Notes under the pieces: generated by a model
Seen by the model: only the letters and a program-made list of their open reading frames with translations
Told to the model about the DNA's origin: nothing
Database searches by the model: none
Assembly: GCF_017353185.1 (NCBI RefSeq)
Contig: NZ_JAFMYV010000007.1
Location: 248,001-312,000 of the forward strand
DNA length: 64,000 nucleotides
From: Fibrella rubiginis
Lineage (GTDB): Bacteria > Bacteroidota > Bacteroidia > Cytophagales > Spirosomataceae
Direction of reading: 5' to 3'
Translations under genes and position numbers: made by a program
Shown: positions 41,245-49,430 of the stretch, piece by piece
Numbering within the stretch: position 1 is the first letter of the stretch
Layout: the number at the start of each line of letters is the position of its first letter

Positions 41245-43401
41245 ATGAACAAACACATTCTCTTAACGCTGACAGCCTTTTCGCTGCATAGCCTGATGAA
41301 CGCACAAACCCTGCCCAAGCCCCCCGTGGCCGCCGTCAAGCCCAAAACGCTGACCACAAATGGCGACTCCCGCACCGACAATTATTATTGGCTCAACAAC
41401 CGCGAAGACAAGGAAGTCATCAACTACCTGACCGACGAGAACGCGTATACCGATGCTGTTCTGGCCCCGCAGAAGCCGCTGGAAGACAAGCTCTTCGCCG
41501 AAATGAAAGGCCGTATCAAGCAGCAGGACCAGTCGGTGCCGTATAAAGAAGGAGCCTATTACTACCAGACCAACTTTGTGCAGGGCGGCGAATACCCGAT
41601 TTACGTCCGCAAGAAAGGGTCGCTGACAGCCCCCGAAGAGGTGATGTTTGATTGTAATGCGCTGGCCAAAGGACACAACTATTACAACCTGGGTGGTTTT
41701 GAAGTGTCGGACAATGACGAGCTGGCCATTTTTTGCGAAGACACGGTGAGTCGGCGGTTGTATACGTTGCGGGTAAAGAACCTGAAGACAGGGCAGATTT
41801 ACCCCGAAGCTATCCCGAATGTGGAGGCGGGTGATTTTGCCTGGGCCACGGATAACAAGACGTTTTTCTACGTCAAGAAAGACCCAAAAACGCTGCTCGG
41901 CTACCAGGTATACCGACATATGCTGGGTAATGACCCTAAGAAAGACGTACTGGTGTATGAAGAAAAAGACAACCAGTTCTACATGGCGCTGTACCGGATG
42001 AAGTCGAAGAAATATATCGCCATCAACTGCGACCACAACGGCGTCACGTCGGAATACCGGTTGCTGGAGGCGAAAAACCCCAATGGCGAATTTGTGGTAT
42101 TTTACCCCCGCGAGCGCGGTCATGAATACGATATTCAGCACTACAAGGACAAGTTCTACGTTCGCACTAACTACAAGGCGCAGAACTTCCGGCTCATGGA
42201 AACGCCCGACAAACTGCGGCAACCCAACATGAAGGCCGAAACCGGTTATACCAACGACCGGTCGAAGTGGACGGAGGTGATTCCGAACCGCGCCGACGTG
42301 TTTTTCCAGAACATGGACGTGTTTGCCAACCACCTGGTGCTGGGCGAACGTAAGGACGGCCTGGCTAAACTGCGTGTGATTAATCAGAAAACGAAGGCCG
42401 ATGAATACCTCGATTTCGGTGAACCGGCCTACGTAGCTGGTATCGGACAGAATCCTGATTTCAACACCGATATTCTGCGTTACGGCTACTCGTCGCTGAC
42501 CACGCCCGCGTCGGTGTTCGATTATAACATGGACACGAAGGCCAAGACGTTGCTGAAGCAGCAGGAGGTGCTGGGTGGCTTCGACAAAAACAATTACACA
42601 TCTGAGCGTGTATTTGTGACCGCCCGCGACGGGGCTAGGGTGCCGGTTTCGATTGTGTATCGGAAGGGTACGCCAAAAGATGGTACGTCGCCGGTGCTGC
42701 AGTATGCCTACGGTTCTTACGGCAGTAACACCGAGCCGGGCTTTAGCAGCAACCGCATCAGCCTGCTCGACAGGGGTTTTATCTACGCCATTGCGCACAT
42801 TCGCGGGGGGCAGGAGATGGGCCGACAGTGGTATGAAGATGGTAAGCTGTTGAAGAAAAAGAACACCTTCAATGACTTTGTAGATGTGTCTAAGTGGCTG
42901 ATTGCCAATAAGTATGCGGCCCCAGATAAATTGTTTGCCTTGGGTGGCTCGGCAGGTGGCCTGTTGATGGGGGCCGTCATTAATCAGGCTCCCGAACTAT
43001 ACCGGGGCGTGGTGGCGGCAGTACCATTTGTGGACGTGGTCACGACCATGCTCGACGAAAGTATTCCCCTCACTACCGGTGAGTTTGAAGAGTGGGGTAA
43101 CCCCAAAAAGAAGGCTTACTACGACTATATGCTGTCGTATTCGCCCTATGATCAGGTATCGAAGCAAACGTACCCGAACTTGCTCGTCACCACGGGTTTA
43201 CACGATTCGCAGGTGCAGTATTGGGAGCCGGCCAAGTGGGTAGCCAAGCTCCGCACGATGAAAACCGGCGACAACCTGCTGCTGCTCCACACTAACATGG
43301 AGGCTGGTCACGGCGGCGCGTCGGGCCGTTTTCAGGCGCTGAAAGAAGTGGCGATGGAGTATGCATTCATGCTCAATCTAGCCGGGAAGGGAAGTTTGTA
43401 A
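41245..43401 (+). CDS. ptrB: Oligopeptidase B (S9 family serine peptidase)
   Basis: 718 residues. The signal-like N-terminus ends at LMNAQ, suggesting a periplasmic enzyme. The N-terminal beta-propeller spans about 70-440 (NYYWLNNREDKEVINYL at its start). The alpha/beta-hydrolase domain has the nucleophile in ALGGSAGGLLMG, the Asp region TGLHDSQVQYWEPAKWV and the His in MEAGHGGASGRF. Oligopeptidase B cuts short peptides after Lys or Arg. The preceding region has TAAGTTCG at 41193-41200, a near -7 box. A hairpin terminator follows at 43412. Confidence 0.88.
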   Translation: MNKHILLTLTAFSLHSLMNAQTLPKPPVAAVKPKTLTTNGDSRTDNYYWLNNREDKEVINYLTDENAYTDAVLAPQKPLEDKLFAEMKGRIKQQDQSVPYKEGAYYYQTNFVQGGEYPIYVRKKGSLTAPEEVMFDCNALAKGHNYYNLGGFEVSDNDELAIFCEDTVSRRLYTLRVKNLKTGQIYPEAIPNVEAGDFAWATDNKTFFYVKKDPKTLLGYQVYRHMLGNDPKKDVLVYEEKDNQFYMALYRMKSKKYIAINCDHNGVTSEYRLLEAKNPNGEFVVFYPRERGHEYDIQHYKDKFYVRTNYKAQNFRLMETPDKLRQPNMKAETGYTNDRSKWTEVIPNRADVFFQNMDVFANHLVLGERKDGLAKLRVINQKTKADEYLDFGEPAYVAGIGQNPDFNTDILRYGYSSLTTPASVFDYNMDTKAKTLLKQQEVLGGFDKNNYTSERVFVTARDGARVPVSIVYRKGTPKDGTSPVLQYAYGSYGSNTEPGFSSNRISLLDRGFIYAIAHIRGGQEMGRQWYEDGKLLKKKNTFNDFVDVSKWLIANKYAAPDKLFALGGSAGGLLMGAVINQAPELYRGVVAAVPFVDVVTTMLDESIPLTTGEFEEWGNPKKKAYYDYMLSYSPYDQVSKQTYPNLLVTTGLHDSQVQYWEPAKWVAKLRTMKTGDNLLLLHTNMEAGHGGASGRFQALKEVAMEYAFMLNLAGKGSL

Positions 43402-43411
43402 GGTTCGCGAC

Positions 43412-43433
43412 GGGCGGCTACGATGAGCCGCCC
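43412..43433 (+). terminator. Terminator after ptrB
   Basis: GGGCGGCT (43412-43419) pairs with AGCCGCCC (43426-43433) around a 6-nt loop, followed by TTATTGTTAT. Confidence 0.65.
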
Positions 43434-43503
43434 TTATTGTTATATAGAACTTTGACCTATTCGCAGATTGTTAATAGCTTGGTGAACGGAACCAACAAAT
43501 AGG

Positions 43504-44067
43504 ATGGAAGCGCAGAAAGTCAATATTGAGCAACCTTTAACTGCTGAGCAGATTATTTCTGCTCATAAAGCTCTTTCAGTTAAAAAACGTAAAAAGGTGA
43601 GACAGGTATTTAGGATTATTCATGCTTTTAAGGTTGTACAGTATCGTAAAAGGGAATCATCCACGGTAAAGAAAGAGAAGCGATTATTCGTTTCTGCTAA
43701 GGCTGGCCTTGAATTGAAAGGCGATGTCCAAATAGGTGATCCTTTTCGGGAACACTCAACCTATAAGTATTTATCTCCACCAAACCAACTCTGGCATTTA
43801 AACGCGTTGTTAGGAGACGACTTAGTCAATCAAGCATTGGAAGACAACAACGGTCGGTTGAGTGATAGTACTATTATAGATTTGTTGGCTAAACATTCCC
43901 TACCGTTTTACACAGATACTAATGAGCGTATTTTGTTTTTAGGTGAAAACAAACTAGCAGAGCGTGAACTCGGCCCTCTCAAACCAATCTCGGCTGTAGA
44001 AGCAGTTCAACGATACGGGCTTGCGAAACTGGAAGAAGCCAGTGAAAAGAGTTATACCCAAATCTGA
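43504..44067 (+). CDS. Unrecognised protein, first gene of a coupled A+T-richer pair
   Basis: 187 residues, no signal peptide or membrane segment. Residues 25-65 are very basic (KKRKKVRQVFRII, YRKRESSTVKKEKR), suggesting contact with nucleic acid or an acidic partner. The rest is mixed helix and strand, with YLSPPNQLWHLNALLGDDLVN and LPFYTDTNERILFLGENK. I do not recognise the family. Codon use is A+T-richer than the flanking ptrB and ABC genes, which suggests acquisition. The stop TGA shares its last base with the ATG of the next gene (TGATG), so the two are translationally coupled. Confidence 0.6.
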   Translation: MEAQKVNIEQPLTAEQIISAHKALSVKKRKKVRQVFRIIHAFKVVQYRKRESSTVKKEKRLFVSAKAGLELKGDVQIGDPFREHSTYKYLSPPNQLWHLNALLGDDLVNQALEDNNGRLSDSTIIDLLAKHSLPFYTDTNERILFLGENKLAERELGPLKPISAVEAVQRYGLAKLEEASEKSYTQI

Positions 44068-44549
44068 TGCCTGTCCCGACGCCTGAATTAGTCAACCGAT
44101 TAGGTGTTCCAATACAACCGTTTGAGCGTAGTTTTTCAAAAAGAACTATAGCTATGGGAGAAGCCGATTTATTCGATGACGCTGTTTTTGACGCAACTAA
44201 CGGTGGTCTTCCACCCGATTGCATTGAAACGCCCATCGAAAGCGTAACTAGGCAGGGTTCAGTAGGTCGCTATTTGTGGGTAATTGATTCGCTTGGTTTG
44301 AAAATCATTTTGGAAGCTACGCCGAATCCAAAGCGTACGACACGCCCAATCGTATGCCACACTAATATTACCGGGGGAAAACCAGCGTTGCATGGTGGCG
44401 AACTTTGGTTTGGTGCAGATGATAAAGTTTACATAAACAACGCATCGGGGAGATATGGAAATGCTGAACCAGAGCAGTGGGAGGCAGTTTTAGCTTATTT
44501 TACTTTTATCGGCTACGAAGTAGTTTCGCTTCCTTTTCTGTTCGGCTAA
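44067..44549 (+). CDS. Unrecognised protein, second gene of the coupled pair; toxin-tail-like motif
   Basis: 160 residues, soluble. Near the C-terminus HTNITGGKPALHGGELWFG is followed by KVYINNASGRYG. This recalls the H-s-x-l-x-G-G...G-E-l...i-N-x-S-G-x-Y tail I remember from several polymorphic toxin domains, but I cannot confirm a family. The coupled start, unusual base composition and nearby HigBA module make a toxin or immunity role conceivable. A plain housekeeping or phage-derived role is equally possible. It ends 4 nt before the convergent ABC gene. Confidence 0.55.
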   Translation: MPVPTPELVNRLGVPIQPFERSFSKRTIAMGEADLFDDAVFDATNGGLPPDCIETPIESVTRQGSVGRYLWVIDSLGLKIILEATPNPKRTTRPIVCHTNITGGKPALHGGELWFGADDKVYINNASGRYGNAEPEQWEAVLAYFTFIGYEVVSLPFLFG

Positions 44550-44553
44550 TCTG

Positions 44554-46017
44554 CTACAACGCCCGCCCATTTTCCAGCCGTAAAAAATGCGTTACCGACG
44601 TTGGTATTTCGTCTGTATAGTGCGTCACAAACAGGAGCGTGGTGTTGTCTGGCAGGTTATCAAGCAGGTGCCGGGCACGGATAATCTGGGCGGGGTCGAG
44701 GCACTGGAAGGGTTCGTCGAAGATCAGCACCGGTGGGCGTTTGAGCAAGGCCCGGCACAATAATACGAGCCGTTGTTGCCCCGCTGACAAACTACCAAAC
44801 TGCCGGTCAATGAATGTGTCCAGGTCAAAGTAAGCGAGCAACGACAGGGCATCGGCGGCGTGGGTCGGAGTAACCATGCGGGGTACCACAAGCGTGTCGG
44901 TGAGGCCGGTATAGACCACGTCGCGGACCGTGAGGTGGCGTGGAAAATACAGGTGCAGTTCGGGCGAGACAAAGCCGATCTGGCGTTTTATGGACCATAT
45001 GCTCTGCCCTGTGCCCGTGCGCCCCCGCCCGTGGGGTTTGCCAAACAGCCGAATGTCATTGGCATAAGCCTGGGGGTGGTCGCCGTAAAGCAAACTCAGC
45101 AAAACAGATTTTCCTGACCCATTCGGCCCTAGTAAGGCCCAGCGTTCGCCCACCCGAACAGTCCAGTTCAGTTGATCCAAAATTACGCTATCGCCATACC
45201 GGACGGTCACGTCGCGCAGGTCAAACACCCTATCGGAAGGCAGCGGCGGCATCGGGGGCGTCTGCCAGTTGGGCAGGGGCGGGGTGGCTGTTTCCGCTAT
45301 ACCCAAAACCGGTAGCTCAGAACCCGTTTCAGGTCGAATTCTTTGCGAAACTACCTGTCCATACGCTACGTCGATCACATGGGTAATGGCCATTGGCAGC
45401 ACGTCGGGCGGGGCCACCAGCACCAGTTGCGTACCGGCATTCATTAATTCATCAAGCCAGTTGACCAAGTCTTGCCGCATGGCCGCGTCCAGCCCCACAA
45501 ATGGATCATCAAGTAGCAGCAGTGCTGGCTTGTTCAATAGCGCTTTGGCAATCAATACTTTTCGCGACTGTCCGTTCGATAGTTTGATGAACGGCAACGA
45601 CAGCAACGGCAGTAAGCCTAATCGACTCAGAATACGTTCGCTATCAGCAAGTTGATCGTTCTGAAGTCCTAAAAAAGCCTGTACGTCGAGACTTTCTTCG
45701 AGGCCGGCGTGGTAGCGTTGCTGGTAGAAAAAACGACCGTAGTCGAAGGCGTGTGAGGCCGCCCGGAATGTCACTAGTGCCGTGCGGGCTTTGTGCTGTT
45801 CGCGGGTAATTCGTGGGTCCGAACAGCTGTTTTGGCTGAAAGAAAACTGACCCGCCTGTGGCAGCAGTTGCCCGGCCAATGCCTCCAGTAGCAGCGACTT
45901 CCCCGCGCCCGTTGGTCCAATAATAGCCCAGTGCTGCCCCGGCTCCAATACCAAATTGATATCCCGCAACACCACCGCTAACCCCTTTCGAAACAGCGCA
46001 TTTTCCAGTTGAATCAT
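44554..46017 (-). CDS. ModF-like ABC protein with two ATPase domains
   Basis: 487 residues with two complete nucleotide-binding domains and no membrane segment. Domain 1: Walker A GPTGAGKS, signature LSNGQSRK, Walker B LLLDDPFVGLD. Domain 2: Walker A GPNGSGKS, signature LSAGQQRL, Walker B LIFDEPFQCLD. This tandem layout with DDPF/DEPF matches ModF (formerly PhrA), of unclear function in molybdate-related transport in E. coli. No permease or binding protein gene is adjacent. An alternative is an ABC-F-like regulatory ATPase. Confidence 0.82.
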   Translation of the reverse strand: MIQLENALFRKGLAVVLRDINLVLEPGQHWAIIGPTGAGKSLLLEALAGQLLPQAGQFSFSQNSCSDPRITREQHKARTALVTFRAASHAFDYGRFFYQQRYHAGLEESLDVQAFLGLQNDQLADSERILSRLGLLPLLSLPFIKLSNGQSRKVLIAKALLNKPALLLLDDPFVGLDAAMRQDLVNWLDELMNAGTQLVLVAPPDVLPMAITHVIDVAYGQVVSQRIRPETGSELPVLGIAETATPPLPNWQTPPMPPLPSDRVFDLRDVTVRYGDSVILDQLNWTVRVGERWALLGPNGSGKSVLLSLLYGDHPQAYANDIRLFGKPHGRGRTGTGQSIWSIKRQIGFVSPELHLYFPRHLTVRDVVYTGLTDTLVVPRMVTPTHAADALSLLAYFDLDTFIDRQFGSLSAGQQRLVLLCRALLKRPPVLIFDEPFQCLDPAQIIRARHLLDNLPDNTTLLFVTHYTDEIPTSVTHFLRLENGRAL

Positions 46018-46052
46018 AGGTATGTATGCAGTAGCGATAATAGGTTATACCT

Positions 46053-46382
46053 CTACGCCGACTGATACGGGCCTACTATGGGTTTCCAAAATACGCGAAC
46101 TTGGCTAATATCGACTTTCGGTCTAGCTAGAGCTAGGTCATAGTTTTCCTGCACAGTCAACCAGAATTCAGCCGATGTATTCGGAAACGCTACTGCAAGC
46201 CGGATGGCCATTTCCGGGGTAACACTCTGTTTGCAGTTGATGATAGCCGAGAGCGTCTTTCGGGTAGTTCCCAAACCAGTCGCTACCTCGCCAATGGGTA
46301 ATTTTTGTCCAGTTTCTTCGCGTAGTCCCTCTATGGTTTCGCGGATCAGTTCACCGGGGTGAGCCGGGTCGAAAAGTGCCAT
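46053..46382 (-). CDS. higA: HigA family antitoxin
   Basis: 109 residues. HPGELIRETIEGLREETGQK is the HigA opening; the HTH follows (PIGEVATGLGTTRKTLSAII, NCKQSVTPEMAIRLA) and FPNTSAEFWLTVQENYDL ends the core. It neutralises the HigB toxin and binds DNA to repress the pair. It lies 12 nt after higB, in the toxin-first order typical of higBA. Confidence 0.92.
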   Translation of the reverse strand: MALFDPAHPGELIRETIEGLREETGQKLPIGEVATGLGTTRKTLSAIINCKQSVTPEMAIRLAVAFPNTSAEFWLTVQENYDLALARPKVDISQVRVFWKPIVGPYQSA

Positions 46383-46394
46383 GTGAGTGTTTAT

Positions 46395-46673
46395 TTAATG
46401 ATAATCTATATAATCAACATCGGTGGCGTTCTCACCGTCAAACCGAAACGTAATGCGCCAGTTACCAGACACTTTGACCGCATAATACCCATCCAAATCT
46501 CCTTTCAATGGGTGGAAATTATAACCGGGTTGATTCATTTGTTCAGGACTTGTTGCCGCTTCTAATCGCGTTAAAATCAGTCGAATCTTGGCAAGATGAA
46601 CCTGCTGTAGTTTAGAACGGTCACCTTTAGTGGCATAACGTTCTAAACCTTTATTACGATAGCTGACAATCAT
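46395..46673 (-). CDS. higB: HigB/RelE-family toxin
   Basis: 92 residues, full length. FRNKGL-type start (MIVSYRNKGLERYATKGD), then QVHLAKIRLILTRLEAATSP, KGDLDGYYAVKVSGNWRITF and a final YIDYH, as in HigB-type mRNA interferases that cut mRNA on the ribosome. Catalytic basic residues K (KVSGNWR) and H are present, so it is probably active. It is preceded by an exact -7 box and a small palindrome. Confidence 0.92.
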   Translation of the reverse strand: MIVSYRNKGLERYATKGDRSKLQQVHLAKIRLILTRLEAATSPEQMNQPGYNFHPLKGDLDGYYAVKVSGNWRITFRFDGENATDVDYIDYH

Positions 46674-46677
46674 AACG

Positions 46678-46698
46678 CAAATGTAACACGAAACGTGT
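46678..46698 (-). promoter_or_regulatory. higBA promoter with overlapping operator palindrome
   Basis: On the minus strand 46678-46685 reads TACATTTG, an exact -7 box only 4 nt before the higB ATG. Next to it, ACACG-aaa-CGTGT (46686-46698) is a perfect 5-bp-arm palindrome suited for HigA autorepression. A TTTG lies 25 nt upstream, slightly too far for a standard -33 box. Confidence 0.5.
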
Positions 46699-46707
46699 CA
46701 GGTGTCA

Positions 46708-49227
46708 TTACAAACAATCCACGTCGATGACGATGCTCACCTGACGGAGACCTTTGTCGGTGAGAATGTTGGTGATGCATTCTTGGATAAATGCCTTCAC
46801 GGCTTTGAAATTGATCTTTTCGCGCTCCAGTTTGATCAGAATATCGTACAGAAACTGGTTACGAACACGCTCCACCAGCGGCTCTTCGGGGCCAAGCGTG
46901 CGCTCATCGCCCAGCTTTTCGGCCAGGTCGGCGCGGAGTTTGTCGGCGGCGCGTTTGCTCACGCGCTGGTCGGTGTGGCGCACGGTGAGTTTGATGAGGC
47001 GAGAGAAGGGCGGGTAGTTGAAATTCTGGCGTTCCACGATCTCGTCGGTGTAGAGGGCGTGGTAATCGTTGTCGATGATCTTATTCAGTACTGGCTGGGT
47101 GGGATTTGCGGTTTGGATGAGCACGCGCCCCTGCCGGTCGGCCCGCCGACCGGCCCGGCCACTCACCTGCGTCATCATCTGAAAAGCCCGCTCGGTGGCC
47201 CTGAATTCGGGGAAATGAATGATCCGGTCGGCGTCGAAAATACCGACTAAACTCACATTGTCGAAATCTAATCCCTTGGTAATCATCTGCGTACCTACCA
47301 GAATATCGACGTTGCCGGTTTCAAATTCCTGGATAATCTGCTGGTAAGCGTTCTTGGCCCGCGTCGTGTCGAGGTCCATGCGCTGAATCCGGGCGTCGGG
47401 AAACAGAATCTGGAGTTGGTCTTCCAGTTTCTCGGTGCCGTAACCCACCGTTTTTACTTTGGTTGAACCGCAGATGGGGCACAGTTTGGGTACCATCTCT
47501 TTGTGACCACAGTAGTGGCAGCGCAATTCGGCGGCGCGCTGGTGGTAGGTCAGGCTCACGGCACAGTTGGGGCACTGTCCAATCCATTCGCAGTCTTCAC
47601 ACTGGATATACGGCGAATAGCCTCGCCGATTCTGGAATAAAATGCTTTGTTCGCCCCGCTCCAGATTGTCGGACAGCGCCTGATACAGCACCGACGAAAA
47701 CTCATTTTTCATGGTTTTCTGGTGCCGCTCCTTCTTCACGTCGATGAGCGAAATAAATGGCAGGTTGGCATCGCCATACCGCTGGAACAACTCCACCAGC
47801 CCATAGCGACCCTGTTTAGCCTGGTAATATGATTCAATGCTTGGTGTAGCAGACCCCAGCAACACCTTAGCCTGTTGCCAGTAGGCCATCATCATGGCCA
47901 CGTCGCGGGCATGGTAGCGCGGGGCGGGGTCGTGCTGTTTATAGGACGTCTCATGCTCTTCGTCGACGATGATCAGGCCGAGGTTATCGAACGGCAGAAA
48001 CACTGCCGACCGCACACCCACCACAAACTGATACTGCCCCGACACAATGCCTTTCCATACTTCAACCCGCTCATTATCAGAGAATTTTGAGTGGTAAATG
48101 CCCATCTTGTCGCCGAACACTTTTTGCAGGCGTACTACAATCTGGGTGGTCAGGGCAATTTCGGGCAGGAGGTACAGCACCTGCGATCCACCTGCCAATA
48201 CCTTCTGAATCAGGTCGATATACACTTCGGTTTTGCCGCTGCCCGTGATACCGTGAAAGAGTACAATGTCCTTTTCGGCGAAAAACGCCATCGTCTTGTC
48301 GGAGGCAGCCTGCTGGGCGGGAGTCAGCTTGATTTCACCCTGGGGCGAATAGGTCTGCGAGAAGCGCGGCTGGATAAGCTCGAACGTTTCGAACACACCA
48401 TTTTTGATGAGCGTGGCCAACGACGAAGACGAAATTTCATCGTCCTGATTCAGCAGCGCTTTGTCGAGACCGGTCTGGTTCAGAGCAGGATTACGTTGTA
48501 ACGGAACGTGACTTAAGTAGCGCATGACCGCCTCCTGCTGTTTAGGTAATTTTTCTAGTTTTCGAAGCAGAGATAACAGCAAGTCGGGGTTTTCATACTG
48601 CTGACTAAGTCGAATTTTACGCACCATTTTAGGTACATATTTTTCTTTGACCTCATCAAACACGATGACAGCCCGTTTACCCACCAATGACTTGATCAGC
48701 GTGGGTACGTTGACCTCACCAACGAGCCGCCCAACCTCTTCATACGACAGCGCCGGGTGCTTGCGCAGTTCGTCGAGCAGAACCGTTTCCTGCTCTGTCA
48801 GCAGTTCGGGATAATCGAAATCAGGGTTAAACTGTACCTTCGACTGGCTCGTGATTTTCAGCCCAGACGGTAGTGCCACGTTAAGTACTTCACCCACACA
48901 ACACATATAGTACTCTGACATCCAGGTAAATAACTGTAATTGGTAACCTGTCACGAGCGGGTATTCGTCCAGCAGTTCGAGCACGTAGCGAGCCTGATAG
49001 CTCTGGGGTGGCTGGTTGTGCAACCGCGCCACTACAGCGGTCATTACCCGGCTCTTTCCGAAAGGAACAATTACTCTGGCCCCAATTTTGATAAGCCCGT
49101 TCATCTCCCGCTGAACCCGATAAGTAAACAATCGCGGCACAGGAATTGGCAGGATTAGATCGACAAAAAAGGTGCGCTCTTCAATTGACGAGTAGGTAAA
49201 CAGAGGCTCAGACGACGAGTTATTCAT
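46708..49227 (-). CDS. priA: Primosomal replication helicase PriA
   Basis: 839 residues. The N-terminal 3-prime-DNA-binding domain (about 20-120) is followed by a winged helix and the helicase core: Walker A HGITGSGKTEVYIDLI, DEEH box IIVDEEHETSYKQ, LGSATPSIESYY and QVSGRAGRRADRQG. The zinc-binding region has eight Cys in four pairs between about 545 and 605 (CEDCEWIGQCPNC, CHYCG, CPICG). PriA reloads the replisome at stalled forks. Start ATG 49227. Confidence 0.96.
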   Translation of the reverse strand: MNNSSSEPLFTYSSIEERTFFVDLILPIPVPRLFTYRVQREMNGLIKIGARVIVPFGKSRVMTAVVARLHNQPPQSYQARYVLELLDEYPLVTGYQLQLFTWMSEYYMCCVGEVLNVALPSGLKITSQSKVQFNPDFDYPELLTEQETVLLDELRKHPALSYEEVGRLVGEVNVPTLIKSLVGKRAVIVFDEVKEKYVPKMVRKIRLSQQYENPDLLLSLLRKLEKLPKQQEAVMRYLSHVPLQRNPALNQTGLDKALLNQDDEISSSSLATLIKNGVFETFELIQPRFSQTYSPQGEIKLTPAQQAASDKTMAFFAEKDIVLFHGITGSGKTEVYIDLIQKVLAGGSQVLYLLPEIALTTQIVVRLQKVFGDKMGIYHSKFSDNERVEVWKGIVSGQYQFVVGVRSAVFLPFDNLGLIIVDEEHETSYKQHDPAPRYHARDVAMMMAYWQQAKVLLGSATPSIESYYQAKQGRYGLVELFQRYGDANLPFISLIDVKKERHQKTMKNEFSSVLYQALSDNLERGEQSILFQNRRGYSPYIQCEDCEWIGQCPNCAVSLTYHQRAAELRCHYCGHKEMVPKLCPICGSTKVKTVGYGTEKLEDQLQILFPDARIQRMDLDTTRAKNAYQQIIQEFETGNVDILVGTQMITKGLDFDNVSLVGIFDADRIIHFPEFRATERAFQMMTQVSGRAGRRADRQGRVLIQTANPTQPVLNKIIDNDYHALYTDEIVERQNFNYPPFSRLIKLTVRHTDQRVSKRAADKLRADLAEKLGDERTLGPEEPLVERVRNQFLYDILIKLEREKINFKAVKAFIQECITNILTDKGLRQVSIVIDVDCL

Positions 49228-49430
49228 AAGTAGTAAATATGCTCAGTAAAAGTCTGAGTATAAAAACGAGGTACTGGCAAGAAATTTGAGGTATTTAAAC
49301 TTAAGTATCTCATCCCATAAACGCTTATCGACTTTGATCACGCAAACCAGACCTACTTCAGGAGGTCTCTGGTGGATAGTCGATTTGTGCTTACAGTAAC
49401 GGTAATCGATTTCGTTGAACAGCCTTGAAC

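Noticed and set aside
41263..42798. 511-codon open frame on the minus strand opposite oligopeptidase B
   Set aside because: It lies wholly antisense to a gene with complete S9 motifs; the translation is V/H/R-rich with no recognisable domain, as expected from codon bias of the real gene.
48091..48501. Plus-strand 136-codon frame inside priA
   Set aside because: Antisense to the PriA helicase core and without any motif.
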